From Myxococcota bacterium (GTDB lineage: Bacteria; Myxococcota_A; UBA9160; UBA4427): a DNA stretch of 64,000 nt. Below, one piece after another: positions 25,179-34,002 of this stretch. The DNA lies in assembly GCA_028278345.1 (NCBI GenBank), contig JANQEL010000290.1:1-64000 (forward strand), given 5' to 3'. The position numbers and the translations under genes are program-made. Each line of letters starts with the position of its first letter. Position 1 is the stretch's first letter. Under the pieces are notes generated by a model, which searched no databases, had not been told where the DNA came from, and worked only from the letters and a program-made list of their open reading frames with translations.

Positions 25179-26150
25179 TCAGCGGGCCCGACCCGCGAGG
25201 GTCTCGAAGGCATCGAGCAGTACCTTGGCCGCGCTGTAGGGGTCGCGCTTTCCCGCGCGCACCTCTTCGAGCAGCCGCGCGCCATCCGGGTCCTCGGCGG
25301 CGAATGTGAGTAGACGTTCACTCGCCATATCGCGCAGGATCGCCGCGAAGAAGTGCTCGGCCCTGCGCTCGGCGACGAGTGCGTCTTCGCGGCTGGTCTT
25401 CAGATGCTCGCGGTGTGCGAAGCAGGCGTCGACGAGCTCTTCGACGCCCTCCCCCTTCTCCGCCACCGCGCGGACCAGCGGCGGCTTCCACGCCTCGTCA
25501 TCCCGCTCAGAAGTTTCGAGGTTGACGTGCAGCTGCCGCTCGAGCTCGTCGGCGCCGGGAAGGTCTCCCTTGTTGATCACGTGCACGTCGGCGACCTCGA
25601 GGATGCCCGCCTTCATCGCCTGGATGCCATCGCCGAGCCCCGGCACGCTCACCACCACGGTAGTGTGGGCGAGTTCGACGACGTCGAGCTCATCCTGACC
25701 GACGCCCACGGTCTCGACCAGGACGACGTCGAAACCCATCGCATCGAGCACGGCGGTGGCCTCGAAGGTGCTGCGACTCAACCCGCCGAGCTGCCCTCGC
25801 GTCGCCATCGAACGGATGAAGACCCCCTCGTCGGTCGCGTGCTCCTGCATGCGCACGCGGTCGCCGAGAATCGCGCCTCCCGAGAACGGGCTCGTGGGGT
25901 CGATCGCCAGTACGCCGACGCGAAGCTCACGCTTGCGCAACGCACCGATCAATCTCGAAACCAGCGTCGACTTGCCGGCACCGGGTGGGCCCGTAATCCC
26001 GATGACGAAGGCCCGCCCGGTCTTCGGATAGAGGATCTCGAGTGCCTCGACACCGCCTTCGTCGCGATCGTCGAGCCACCGGATGATGCGCGCTCCGGCG
26101 CGCACTTCACCTTCGAGCGCCGCTCGGGCCAGCGCCGCCGTCTGCGTCAC
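25179..26150 (-). CDS. meaB: MeaB/ArgK-family GTPase, acyl-CoA mutase chaperone
   Basis: 323 residues. The P-loop is GITGPPGAGKSTLVSRLI, with AIDPTSPFSGGAILGDRVRM (switch I region), ETVGVGQDELDV (switch II) and NKGD (guanine specificity). Members load adenosylcobalamin into B12-dependent acyl-CoA mutases and protect or rescue them. The GTG at 26150 overlaps the stop of the B12-subunit gene (GTGA). The long upstream in-frame reading to 26720 is antisense-like and was not used. Context makes the partner clear: the mutase encoded just upstream. Confidence 0.94.
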   Translation of the reverse strand: MTQTAALARAALEGEVRAGARIIRWLDDRDEGGVEALEILYPKTGRAFVIGITGPPGAGKSTLVSRLIGALRKRELRVGVLAIDPTSPFSGGAILGDRVRMQEHATDEGVFIRSMATRGQLGGLSRSTFEATAVLDAMGFDVVLVETVGVGQDELDVVELAHTTVVVSVPGLGDGIQAMKAGILEVADVHVINKGDLPGADELERQLHVNLETSERDDEAWKPPLVRAVAEKGEGVEELVDACFAHREHLKTSREDALVAERRAEHFFAAILRDMASERLLTFAAEDPDGARLLEEVRAGKRDPYSAAKVLLDAFETLAGRAR

Positions 26151-26557
26151 GACTCTTCGCCCCGCAGAGCCCACCACTTCTCGAGGTAGGCGACGACGTC
26201 TCGCGTGTCGGTGCCCATCGTGAAGAGTTCGGTCACGCCCCGGGCCTTCAGCGCTTCGACGTCCTCTTCGGGGATCACGCCGCCGCCGATCACGAGCTTG
26301 TCGCCCGCACCCCGGGCCGACAGCAGCTCGACCACCTGGGGGAAGTGCTTCATGTGGGCCCCGGACAGGCTGCTCAGCCCCACGACGTCGACGTCTTCCT
26401 GAACGGCCGTGTTCGCGACCATCTCCGGCGTCTGGCGCAAGCCGCTGTAGATCACCTCCATGCCGGCGTCCCGCAGGGCTCTCGCGAGCACGGTGACGCC
26501 GATGGTATGGGCATCGAGACCGAGCTTGGCCACCAGCACGCGCAGGGTTCGCGGCAT
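26147..26557 (-). CDS. B12-binding subunit of acyl-CoA mutase
   Basis: 136 residues, a free-standing cobalamin-binding domain. The base-off/His-on motif D-x-H-x-x-G is D15-A-H17-T-I-G20, where H17 should coordinate cobalt. SSLSGAH supplies the S-x-L motif and VIGGGVIP the GG turn, as in methylmalonyl-CoA mutase C-terminal domains and the IcmB or HcmB small subunits. The residue after His is Thr rather than the common Asp. The gene starts 3 bases after the large-subunit stop and overlaps meaB, so the three are translated together. Confidence 0.93.
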   Translation of the reverse strand: MPRTLRVLVAKLGLDAHTIGVTVLARALRDAGMEVIYSGLRQTPEMVANTAVQEDVDVVGLSSLSGAHMKHFPQVVELLSARGAGDKLVIGGGVIPEEDVEALKARGVTELFTMGTDTRDVVAYLEKWWALRGEES

Positions 26558-26560
26558 CGG

Positions 26561-28273
26561 CTAGACGCCCGTGGTGAGCGAATCGGGATGATAGGTGCCG
26601 AAGACCTCGCGCAACACGTTGCAGAGCTCGCCGTGGGTCGCGTGGGCCTTCACGGCATCGAGGATCGGCGGCACCAGGTTGTCGCTGCCACGCGCTGCCG
26701 CATCGACGGCCGCGAGACATTCCTTCACCTTGGCCTCGTCGCGCTCGGCCCGAACCCGGCGGAGCCCTTCGATCTGTCGGGTCTCGGCGTCTTCGTCGAG
26801 CTTGAACATCTCGATCGAGCGTTCTTCGTCGTGCTTCACGAGATGGTTCACGCCGACGAGTTTGCGATCGCCGGTTTCGAGTTCCCGCTGCCGGGAGAAC
26901 TGCTGCTTCGCGAGCTCCTTCTGGAAGTAGCCCGTCTTGATCGCTTCGAGGGCGCCGCCCAGGGCGTCGATCTTCTCGATCTCGGCGAACACCTCGTCTT
27001 CCATGCGCCGCGTCATGGTTTCGACGTAGTAGCTACCCGCGAGGGGATCGACGGTATCCGCTGCGCCCGTTTCGTGCGCCACGATGTTCTGCACCGCGAT
27101 GCCCACCGACGTGGCTTCCTCGCTCGGTAGCGCGTGCGCCTCGTCGTGCAGCGGCGTCGTCATCTGCTGGCCACCGCCGCCGAGCACACAGGCGAGCATC
27201 TGGATGCCGAGGCGCGCAATGTTGTTGAGCGGCTGTTGCAGCGTGAGCGACATCGTTCCGGGCGATCCCATCAGCTTCAGTCGCAACGCCTCCGGCGTGG
27301 TTGCGCCGTAGCGCTCCTTCATCAGCCGCGCCCAGATCTTCCGGTAGGCGCGCAACTTGGCGATCTGCTCGAAGAAGTCCATGTCGACGCCGGTGATGAA
27401 ACTGAAGTACGGAGCCACCTGGTCGACGCTGAAGCCGCGCTCGAGCACCGCATCGAGGTACGTCATCGCGATCGAGAAGGAGAACGCCAACTCCTGCACC
27501 GGCGTTGCGCGCGCGGCGTAGAGCTGGGCGCTCACGATCGCGATCGGGACCCAGTTGGGATGATGGGCGATCGAGTACGCGATCACGTCGGTCGAGATCC
27601 GAAGGCCGGCTTCGGGTGGGTAGATGTAGCGGCCGACGCAGGTGTACTCGATCAGGATCGCGTTCGGCATCAGGAGCGTGAAGCTCTTCGGGTCGACGCC
27701 CTTGCTCTCGAGCGCCGCGATGATCATGGCCAGGTTGATGGGTTGAGGCGCGTTGCAGACCGACGTCAGATGTTTGAGCCGTTCGAAGGGAATGTCGAGA
27801 GCCGCCTCCATGTCCGGCAGCGAATCGATCGCGGTTCCCGCGCGACAGACCTCACCCTCGGCGAGGGGGTCGTCCGAGTCCAACCCGTTCGTAGTGGGCA
27901 GGTCGTATTCGATGATGATCCCGTTCAGCCCCCGTTCGAGCATGGCGCGCCAACGCTTTGCGGAATCCTTGCCCGTGCCGAAACCCGAGACCTGGGACAT
28001 CGCCCACAGTCCCCCGCGATAGCCGTCCGACTCCGTACCGCGGGTGTAGGGGTATTCGCCGGGGAAACCGCTGTCGAGGAGATAATCGAAGCCGATCTCG
28101 TCGAGATCCGCCGGCGTGTAGAGCGGCTTGATCGGCCACTTCATCGCCTGGGTGGTGAAGCCTTCCTTGCGCTGGCCGTGGGCCTCGATGTCGGGCGAAA
28201 GCGTCTCGCGCTTCCAGCGTTCGACCTGATCCGCCACCGAATCGCCATCGGGCTTGTCGGGCTGATTCTTCAT
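26561..28273 (-). CDS. acyl-CoA mutase large subunit with atypical active site
   Basis: 570 residues, the TIM-barrel subunit of the methylmalonyl/isobutyryl-CoA mutase family. PGEYPYTRG, DSDDP, AGTAIDSLPDME, YIYPPEAGLRI, QELAFSFSIAMTYLDAVLERG and LQQPLNNIARLGIQMLACVLGG align by eye with IcmA and MCM along the whole length. Key positions differ. WTIRQYAGF reads WAMSQVSGF (Y89 of P. shermanii MCM becomes V95), the R207 position is V213, and the invariant GYH (H244) reads SAQ (Q250). Substrate and perhaps mechanism should therefore differ from MCM, ICM and 2-hydroxyisobutyryl-CoA mutase. It heads the operon mutase, B12 subunit, meaB, sulfotransferase. Confidence 0.9.
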   Translation of the reverse strand: MKNQPDKPDGDSVADQVERWKRETLSPDIEAHGQRKEGFTTQAMKWPIKPLYTPADLDEIGFDYLLDSGFPGEYPYTRGTESDGYRGGLWAMSQVSGFGTGKDSAKRWRAMLERGLNGIIIEYDLPTTNGLDSDDPLAEGEVCRAGTAIDSLPDMEAALDIPFERLKHLTSVCNAPQPINLAMIIAALESKGVDPKSFTLLMPNAILIEYTCVGRYIYPPEAGLRISTDVIAYSIAHHPNWVPIAIVSAQLYAARATPVQELAFSFSIAMTYLDAVLERGFSVDQVAPYFSFITGVDMDFFEQIAKLRAYRKIWARLMKERYGATTPEALRLKLMGSPGTMSLTLQQPLNNIARLGIQMLACVLGGGGQQMTTPLHDEAHALPSEEATSVGIAVQNIVAHETGAADTVDPLAGSYYVETMTRRMEDEVFAEIEKIDALGGALEAIKTGYFQKELAKQQFSRQRELETGDRKLVGVNHLVKHDEERSIEMFKLDEDAETRQIEGLRRVRAERDEAKVKECLAAVDAAARGSDNLVPPILDAVKAHATHGELCNVLREVFGTYHPDSLTTGV

Positions 28274-28369
28274 CCCCGGCGATTATAGGTAGGCGACCGG
28301 CCCCTGCGCCGCGGCCCGCTGAACGCGAGTCGCGGCGGGACGCGATGGCCTCGATTAGACTCGCGCGCC

Positions 28370-30343
28370 ATGCAGACCCAGAGGCGCTCCCGATTCGCAC
28401 ATTCGTGTCGCCCCCTCGTGCTCGGGAGCATTTCGGCGCTGGCGATCTCGTGCGCGAGCCCACCCCAATCGCCCTTCGAACCCACCGCGGATTGCTTCCG
28501 CGACGTGTCGACCTTCCTCGCGTCGGACGAGATGGAGGGCCGCGGGATCGGCACCGAGGGGTTGGCGCGCGCCAGCCAATACCTCGTGGATCGCTACGGC
28601 GAACTCGAACTGGATGGCCTGCGCCTCGGAACACCCGCACCGAGTTTCCGGCAGCCCTTCAGCGCGACGATCGGCGTGCATGCGGGCGAAGGCAATCGAC
28701 TCGAGAAGTCGGTGCGCGCGTCGGACGAAATCGAGACGACGGCCTTCGTCTTCCGCGAGGACTTCATCCCCTTCGGCTTCTCGTCTTCCGGCGACTTCGA
28801 GGGCGAGGTCGTGTTCGTGGGGTACGGGATCGAGGCCGAAGAGCTGAAACGCGGAGACGAGACGTTCCGCTACGACGACTACGAAGGCGTCGAGACGAAA
28901 GGTCGCATCGCCCTCGCGATGCGATACGAACCGCAGGAAGACGACGCCGAGAGCCCCTTCGACGGCAAACGACCGAGTCGCTTCTCCGACCTGCGCTACA
29001 AGGCGCTGAAGGCGCGCGAAGCCGGAGCCATTGCGTTGATCTTCTTTTCGCCCCCGGGCGAGGACGAAGATCGCCTGCCGCGAACCGGTCGCCGCGGCGC
29101 CGTCAGCGAAGCGGGCATTCCGGTGCTCCAGGTCAAGCGCGAGATCGCTCGCGGTTGGCTCGAGGCGGTCGGCGAGGATCTCGATGCGCTGCATAAGGAG
29201 ATCGACGCCACCCTCGAACCGCGCTCACGTACTCTCGTTGGCGTCACCATTCGTGGTGCGACCGACATCAACACCACCCAGACGTCTCTCGCCAACATCG
29301 TTGGCGCGTACCCGGGACGAGGATCGCTCGCAGGCGAGACGGTCGTGGTCGGCGCGCACTTCGACCATCTCGGCTACGGGGGGCCGGGTTCCCTCGACCC
29401 CGATTCGACCGCCATCCACAACGGGGCCGACGACAACGCCTCGGGTGTGGCCACCATGCTCTGCGCGGTAGCCGAACTGAAGGAACGCTTCGACGACGAC
29501 GACCGGTCGCGACGCACCCTCGTCGTCGCCGCGTTCAACGGTGAAGAGACGGGCCTGCTCGGCTCCAACTACTACGTGCGGAATGCGCCTCGCCCGATCG
29601 AGAACACGGTCGCAATGGTGAACCTCGACATGGTCGGGCGGCTGCGAGACAACCAGCTCCACGCCATGGGCACCGACTCTTCTCCCGACTGGGCGTCGAT
29701 CCTCGACACCGTGAGCCACGTGCGGGGCGTCGACATGATCTCGGGCGGCGACGGCCATGGGCCTTCGGACCAGATGTCCTTCTATGGCGCGGGCGTCCCG
29801 GTGGTGCACTTCTTCACCGGCTCCCACGGCGATTACCACACCCCCGCCGACGACATCGAGCTGTTGAACTTCCCCGGCGGTCGCCGGGTGACCCTCGTCG
29901 TGGCGGATACGCTTGGCCGATTGCTCCTGCGCGACGAGCGCCTCGCGTATGCGAGTTCGGGCCACGGCCCCACCATGGCGGGAGACAGTCGGGGCTTCGG
30001 CGCCTATCTCGGCACGGTCCCCGACTACGCGGACATGCGGAGCCGTGAAGGAGGCGTGTTGCTTTCTTCAGTGCGACCTGGCGCGCCGGCCGACGTCGCC
30101 GGCATCCGCGGGGGCGATCGCATCATCGAGATCGACGAGACGAAGATCCAGAACCTCCACGACATGACCTTCGTGCTGCGGGATCACCGGCCGGGAGAGA
30201 TCGTCGACGTCGTCGTGGTACGCGACGGTGAAGAGCTGCGGCTCCGCGCCACACTCGGAAGTCGCGGCAAGCGGAACATGCAACAAGGCGAGTCACCGCA
30301 TGGTTCGCCGGGCGAATCTGCGAACCCGCACGGCGGCGGGTGA
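28370..30343 (+). CDS. lipoprotein M28 family zinc aminopeptidase with PA and PDZ domains
   Basis: 657 residues. A signal peptide ends in a lipobox-like LAISC (C at about 28), so the protein is probably membrane-anchored in the envelope. A PA-like insertion (about 130-280) comes before the M28 catalytic domain. Zinc ligands fall in VGAHFDHLGYG, GADDNASGVAT, NGEETGLLGS, LDMVGR and HTPADD. A PDZ domain follows (VRPGAPADVAGIRGGDRIIEI, about 575-640). Such proteins trim peptides in the periplasm or at the surface. The start is the Met that begins the signal peptide. It is divergent from the mutase operon with 96 bases between. Confidence 0.9.
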   Translation: MQTQRRSRFAHSCRPLVLGSISALAISCASPPQSPFEPTADCFRDVSTFLASDEMEGRGIGTEGLARASQYLVDRYGELELDGLRLGTPAPSFRQPFSATIGVHAGEGNRLEKSVRASDEIETTAFVFREDFIPFGFSSSGDFEGEVVFVGYGIEAEELKRGDETFRYDDYEGVETKGRIALAMRYEPQEDDAESPFDGKRPSRFSDLRYKALKAREAGAIALIFFSPPGEDEDRLPRTGRRGAVSEAGIPVLQVKREIARGWLEAVGEDLDALHKEIDATLEPRSRTLVGVTIRGATDINTTQTSLANIVGAYPGRGSLAGETVVVGAHFDHLGYGGPGSLDPDSTAIHNGADDNASGVATMLCAVAELKERFDDDDRSRRTLVVAAFNGEETGLLGSNYYVRNAPRPIENTVAMVNLDMVGRLRDNQLHAMGTDSSPDWASILDTVSHVRGVDMISGGDGHGPSDQMSFYGAGVPVVHFFTGSHGDYHTPADDIELLNFPGGRRVTLVVADTLGRLLLRDERLAYASSGHGPTMAGDSRGFGAYLGTVPDYADMRSREGGVLLSSVRPGAPADVAGIRGGDRIIEIDETKIQNLHDMTFVLRDHRPGEIVDVVVVRDGEELRLRATLGSRGKRNMQQGESPHGSPGESANPHGGG

Positions 30344-30406
30344 GCCGGGTATCGAGAGACGAGAAGGCGAATTGCCGAGGGCGCACACGCTTCGTACGCT
30401 CAAGGT

Positions 30407-31360
30407 GTGAGTGAAGCCGTCGCCCGCCGTCCTGCATGCCAGCTCGCACCGCCCACGGTGCTCGAGAGTGCGTTCGATGATCCAGCCGAAGTGCTGGCAC
30501 TGATCGACGAGGGTGCACCCTACAAGAGCATCACCGCGGTCCAGAAGGAACCCGAGGGCACACGCGCGGCCCCCTGGTTCCGAAACTTCTGGGCACTCGG
30601 CAGCAAGGTAATCTTCCCCGGTGCGGAGCGCGTATTCGAGAACCCGAACTTCATCGAGGCCGCGAAGGAAACCTTCGACGCCGAGGTCATCGTGCCGCTC
30701 GCCATGATGACCAACCTCAACCCCCCGGCCCCCGCAGCGCCGCCGCATCTCGACCTCCCCTACTTCCGCGGCGCCCACAAGCGCGAAGTCCCGCTCTGGA
30801 TGCTCGCTCCGATGGGTTACTCGGGCCTCTTCCAACAGTGGGCGATCCCCGTGGCCTCGGCGATCACCTGGTTCTACGGAGGGCTGGGTGGTGCCTTCGA
30901 ATACTGGCCCGAAGGCCTCGACGCGCCGAGTCGCGTGGCCACGGGCCTTTCCAAGAACCTCGGCGTCATCGCCGACAACGAGTACATGTATCACCGCGTC
31001 CGCCAGATCGGCGACCCGGCCGACTTCCTACCGGGCAACCAGATCCCCTACGAGGCGATGCTCGGCCTCGACGGCGACGAGTGGCAGATCACGGTCGGCG
31101 AGCAGATACTGGCGCGATACGAGAAGGACCGGATCCGGACTTCGGTGTTGTGGAAGGCCTATTGCTTCGCCAACGAGGCACAGGCCGAGGCGTTCGAGCG
31201 GGGAGCCGACGCACTGACGCCGAAGATGATCGTCGACATCTTCCAGCAGGACCTGCGACACCGGGGAATCCAGATCGATCCCCCCGAAACCCTGGAAGGC
31301 CAGGACCGCTGGAGCAAGATCATTCGCGAGACCTATCCACCGGCCTCGATCAACGCCTGA
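30407..31360 (+). CDS. unrecognised protein with possible HxD...H iron site
   Basis: 317 residues from a GTG. I do not recognise the family. PPHLDLPYFRG (H114-x-D116) and NEYMYHRVRQIG (H196 with R197 and R199) could form the 2-His-1-Asp iron triad of a cupin-fold Fe(II)/2-oxoglutarate oxygenase, and the spacing of about 80 residues fits. This is inference without a full-length match. WMLAPMGYSGLFQQWAIPVAS in the middle is hydrophobic but not clearly a membrane helix. The VOC protein gene follows after 27 bases, so both probably act in one pathway. Confidence 0.7.
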   Translation: MSEAVARRPACQLAPPTVLESAFDDPAEVLALIDEGAPYKSITAVQKEPEGTRAAPWFRNFWALGSKVIFPGAERVFENPNFIEAAKETFDAEVIVPLAMMTNLNPPAPAAPPHLDLPYFRGAHKREVPLWMLAPMGYSGLFQQWAIPVASAITWFYGGLGGAFEYWPEGLDAPSRVATGLSKNLGVIADNEYMYHRVRQIGDPADFLPGNQIPYEAMLGLDGDEWQITVGEQILARYEKDRIRTSVLWKAYCFANEAQAEAFERGADALTPKMIVDIFQQDLRHRGIQIDPPETLEGQDRWSKIIRETYPPASINA

Positions 31361-31387
31361 CCGAAGCCCACACAAAGAGAGTGAGTC

Positions 31388-32017
31388 ATGTCTGATTCGA
31401 ACGTCGAGAACAAGAACAAGGAATTCGAACTTCGCGGAGTCAACCACGTAGCGCTCGTCTGCGAAGACATGGCGCGCACGGTCGACTTCTACACCAACGT
31501 TCTCGGGATGCCGCTCACCAAGACGATCGATCTTCCCGGCGGCATGGGGCAGCACTTCTTCTTCGACATCGGCGGTGGCGATTCGCTGGCCTTCTTCTGG
31601 TTTCCGGAATCGGAGGGGCACGCGCCCGGCATCGCCGCCCCCGCGCGCATGGTCGGGACGGGGTCGATCGCGTCGGCCCACGGCTCGATGAACCACCTCG
31701 CCTTCGACGTCGCCGCCGAAAAGATGGAGGAGTACCGAGAGAAGCTGCTCGCCCGCGGGATCGAGGTCACGGAGATCGTGAACCACGACAACTCTCCCAT
31801 GCAGGCGAGCGACACCCTCACCGACGACGTCTTCGTCCGCTCGATGTACTTCTGGGATCCCGACGGCGTGCTCCTCGAGTTCGCCGCCTGGACCCGCGAG
31901 CTGCGCCCCGACGAAGCGCAACTCGAAGGCGTGGGCCCCGCGCAGAAGGAGGAGTACCTCGAGATGCAGCGCGAGTTCTTCGAGATGATGAAGCGGCAGG
32001 CGAAGAAGGACGCATAG
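31388..32017 (+). CDS. VOC (glyoxalase/dioxygenase) family metalloprotein
   Basis: 209 residues with two betaalphabetabetabeta modules. VNHVALVCEDMARTVDFYTNVLGM opens the first, MNHLAFDVAAEKMEEYREKLLARGIEV the second. H20, H103 and E163 (VLLEFAAW) are the expected metal ligands, suggesting an extradiol-type or lyase/isomerase activity. The C-terminus is a charged helix ending KRQAKKDA. The gene follows the unrecognised protein at 30407 and precedes a LysR gene on the other strand. The substrate is not known. Confidence 0.88.
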   Translation: MSDSNVENKNKEFELRGVNHVALVCEDMARTVDFYTNVLGMPLTKTIDLPGGMGQHFFFDIGGGDSLAFFWFPESEGHAPGIAAPARMVGTGSIASAHGSMNHLAFDVAAEKMEEYREKLLARGIEVTEIVNHDNSPMQASDTLTDDVFVRSMYFWDPDGVLLEFAAWTRELRPDEAQLEGVGPAQKEEYLEMQREFFEMMKRQAKKDA

Positions 32018-32029
32018 CGGGTACGTCCG

Positions 32030-32986
32030 CTACCGGGTCTCCCGGCTCGACCACTCGAGCTCCGCCGACGGGCCCTCCGGTCGATTTCCCTTCAACAGGG
32101 CCTGGATCGCACGACGCATCCACTGGGTTCCCGGGTCGGGATCGAAACGGCTGTGCCAGTTGAGATAGATCTCGATGTCGATGTCGTCGAGCGGGCTCGG
32201 AAACGCGGCCAGACTGTGCAGCGTCGAGAAGTGGTACGCCATCTGCGATGGCAGCGTGCAGACCATGTCGGTCGAAGCGACGACGCGCGGCATGTCGAAC
32301 AAGCTGTGCACGCGCAGGTGACAGTCGCGCTCCTTTCCGGCCGCACGCAATCGCTGCTCGATCAGCGAGCCGCGGTAGTCGGGCCAGTCGAGCACCACGT
32401 GACGCAGGGAGAGGAACTGCTCGAGGGACATCGAGTCGCCGACCAGGGGATGCCCCCTGCGCACCATCGACACCTGCTTCTCGCGACAGGCCAGCTCGCA
32501 CTTCACCCCGCGACCCACGATCGGCTCGGTCGACAGCATCAGGTCGATCGCACCGGTGCGCAGGCTCTCCACCGCGGCTTGCTGGCGTTGTGATCGTACG
32601 TTGAGAGAGACCCCGGCCTGCAGCTCGTCGAGGTAATGCATCAGGGCCGGCAGGATCACGAGCTCGCCGTAGTCGAGCAGGATCAGATTGAAGACCCGCT
32701 CACTCGTCACGACGTCGAAGTCCTCGGCCTCGGACAGCATCAGGATGACGAGGTCGAGGATGCGTCGGACCTGACTCGCGTACTGCTGGGCGCGCGGGGT
32801 CGGCTTCACGCCGCGCCCGGTCCGCACGAAGAGCTGATCTTCGAGCACCAGGCGCAGCCTCGAGACCGCATCGCTGACCGCGGGCTGGCTCATGCCGAGC
32901 TTGCGCGCGGCGGCGGTCACACTCCCCTCCTGCATCACGGCGTCGAACACCGTCAGGAGGTTGAGATCGACGTTGCGCAGGTTCAT
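32030..32986 (-). CDS. LysR-family transcriptional regulator
   Basis: 318 residues. The N-terminal winged helix-turn-helix is NLLTVFDAVMQEGSVTAAARKLGMSQPAVSDAVSRLR (about residues 8-44), followed by a LysR substrate-binding domain of the NodD/PcpR style. It is divergent from the TauD-like oxygenase, with an inverted repeat at 33012-33032 between them. This is the standard layout for a LysR protein that represses itself and activates the divergent gene in response to a pathway ligand. Confidence 0.94.
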   Translation of the reverse strand: MNLRNVDLNLLTVFDAVMQEGSVTAAARKLGMSQPAVSDAVSRLRLVLEDQLFVRTGRGVKPTPRAQQYASQVRRILDLVILMLSEAEDFDVVTSERVFNLILLDYGELVILPALMHYLDELQAGVSLNVRSQRQQAAVESLRTGAIDLMLSTEPIVGRGVKCELACREKQVSMVRRGHPLVGDSMSLEQFLSLRHVVLDWPDYRGSLIEQRLRAAGKERDCHLRVHSLFDMPRVVASTDMVCTLPSQMAYHFSTLHSLAAFPSPLDDIDIEIYLNWHSRFDPDPGTQWMRRAIQALLKGNRPEGPSAELEWSSRETR

Positions 32987-33011
32987 GGCGGGCCCCGGGA
33001 CTGCCGATTCC

Positions 33012-33032
33012 GATATACGAAATTTCGATATC
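33012..33032. promoter_or_regulatory. inverted repeat, candidate LysR operator
   Basis: The stretch reads GATAT-A-CGAAATTTCG-ATATC, inverted arms around CGAAATTTCG with one extra A on the left side. It sits 26 bases upstream of the LysR start and 79 upstream of the TauD-like gene. It is AT-rich against a GC-rich background, as expected for an operator and promoter. Confidence 0.55.
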
Positions 33033-33110
33033 AGGTTCCAACTTTATCTATTGGACCGATTCGACGCGACCCCGTAGGATGCCCCGCACACCCACCAGGA
33101 GGATCGAAAC

Positions 33111-34001
33111 ATGACCACTGCCCTCGATACGACGGCGGGGCTCGAGGTGACCCCGGTTTCCGGATCCCTCGGCGCTGAAGTTCGCGGCATCGATCTCAGG
33201 AAGGTCGCTGCCGAAGACGTCGACACGATCCTCGGCCTGGTGGCCGAGCACCTCGTGCTCTTCTTCCCCGATCAACACCTGACCCCCGACGAACACATCG
33301 CCTTCGGTCGGCACTTCGGGAAGCTCGAGGCGCACCCGAACCTCTCCTTCGATGCCGAACGACCGGAGTTCTTCGAGTTGCGCGCCGAGGGCGGAGCCGG
33401 GGGCGTCGCCGATGAATGGCACAGCGATCTCACCTGCCAGGACGAACCCTCGATCTTCGCCATCGTGCACATGAAGAAGTGCCCGAGCGTCGGCGGCGAC
33501 ACCCTGTGGGCCAACATGTACAAGGCCTACGACGAGCTTTCGCAGCCCATGAAGGATCTGTGCGAAGGGCTGACGGCGCTCCACGACGCGAGTCCGCACG
33601 GGCATCCCGAACGCATGGCCGTCCACCCGATCGTTCGCGTTCATCCCATCACTGGTCGCAAGTCGCTCTTCGTGAACGAGCACTTCACGCGACGCATCGT
33701 CGAACTCAGCCCGGAAGAGAGCGATGCCCTGCTGCCGCTGTTGACCCGTCACGCCACGCGCGAGCGGTTCAGCGTTCGCTATCGCTGGAGCGAGGGCACC
33801 ATCGCGATGTGGGACAACCGGTGCACCCAGCACAATGTGCTGAACGACTTCGAAGGCGAGCGCATCCTCCAGCGCGTGACGGTGATGGGTGACCATCCCG
33901 AGGCGGCGGCGTCTTCGGACTACAAGCCCTTCGCATCGGAAGTCAGCGCAAAGGTGTGGCGCAACAAGCCGGTGATCGACTACCTGCGCAGTCGCAACTA
34001 G
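33111..34001 (+). CDS. TauD/TfdA-family Fe(II)/2-oxoglutarate dioxygenase
   Basis: 296 residues. H104-S-D106 in EWHSDLT and the distal H241 in WDNRCTQHNVL form the iron triad; R252 or R255 should bind the 2-oxoglutarate carboxylate. GGDTLWANMYKAYDEL is the conserved TauD segment. The family oxidises taurine and other sulfonates, alkyl sulfates, 2,4-D and related acids, so the substrate is open. GGAGG lies about 8 bases before the ATG. It is likely controlled by the divergent LysR protein. Confidence 0.94.
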   Translation: MTTALDTTAGLEVTPVSGSLGAEVRGIDLRKVAAEDVDTILGLVAEHLVLFFPDQHLTPDEHIAFGRHFGKLEAHPNLSFDAERPEFFELRAEGGAGGVADEWHSDLTCQDEPSIFAIVHMKKCPSVGGDTLWANMYKAYDELSQPMKDLCEGLTALHDASPHGHPERMAVHPIVRVHPITGRKSLFVNEHFTRRIVELSPEESDALLPLLTRHATRERFSVRYRWSEGTIAMWDNRCTQHNVLNDFEGERILQRVTVMGDHPEAAASSDYKPFASEVSAKVWRNKPVIDYLRSRN

Positions 34002-34002
34002 C

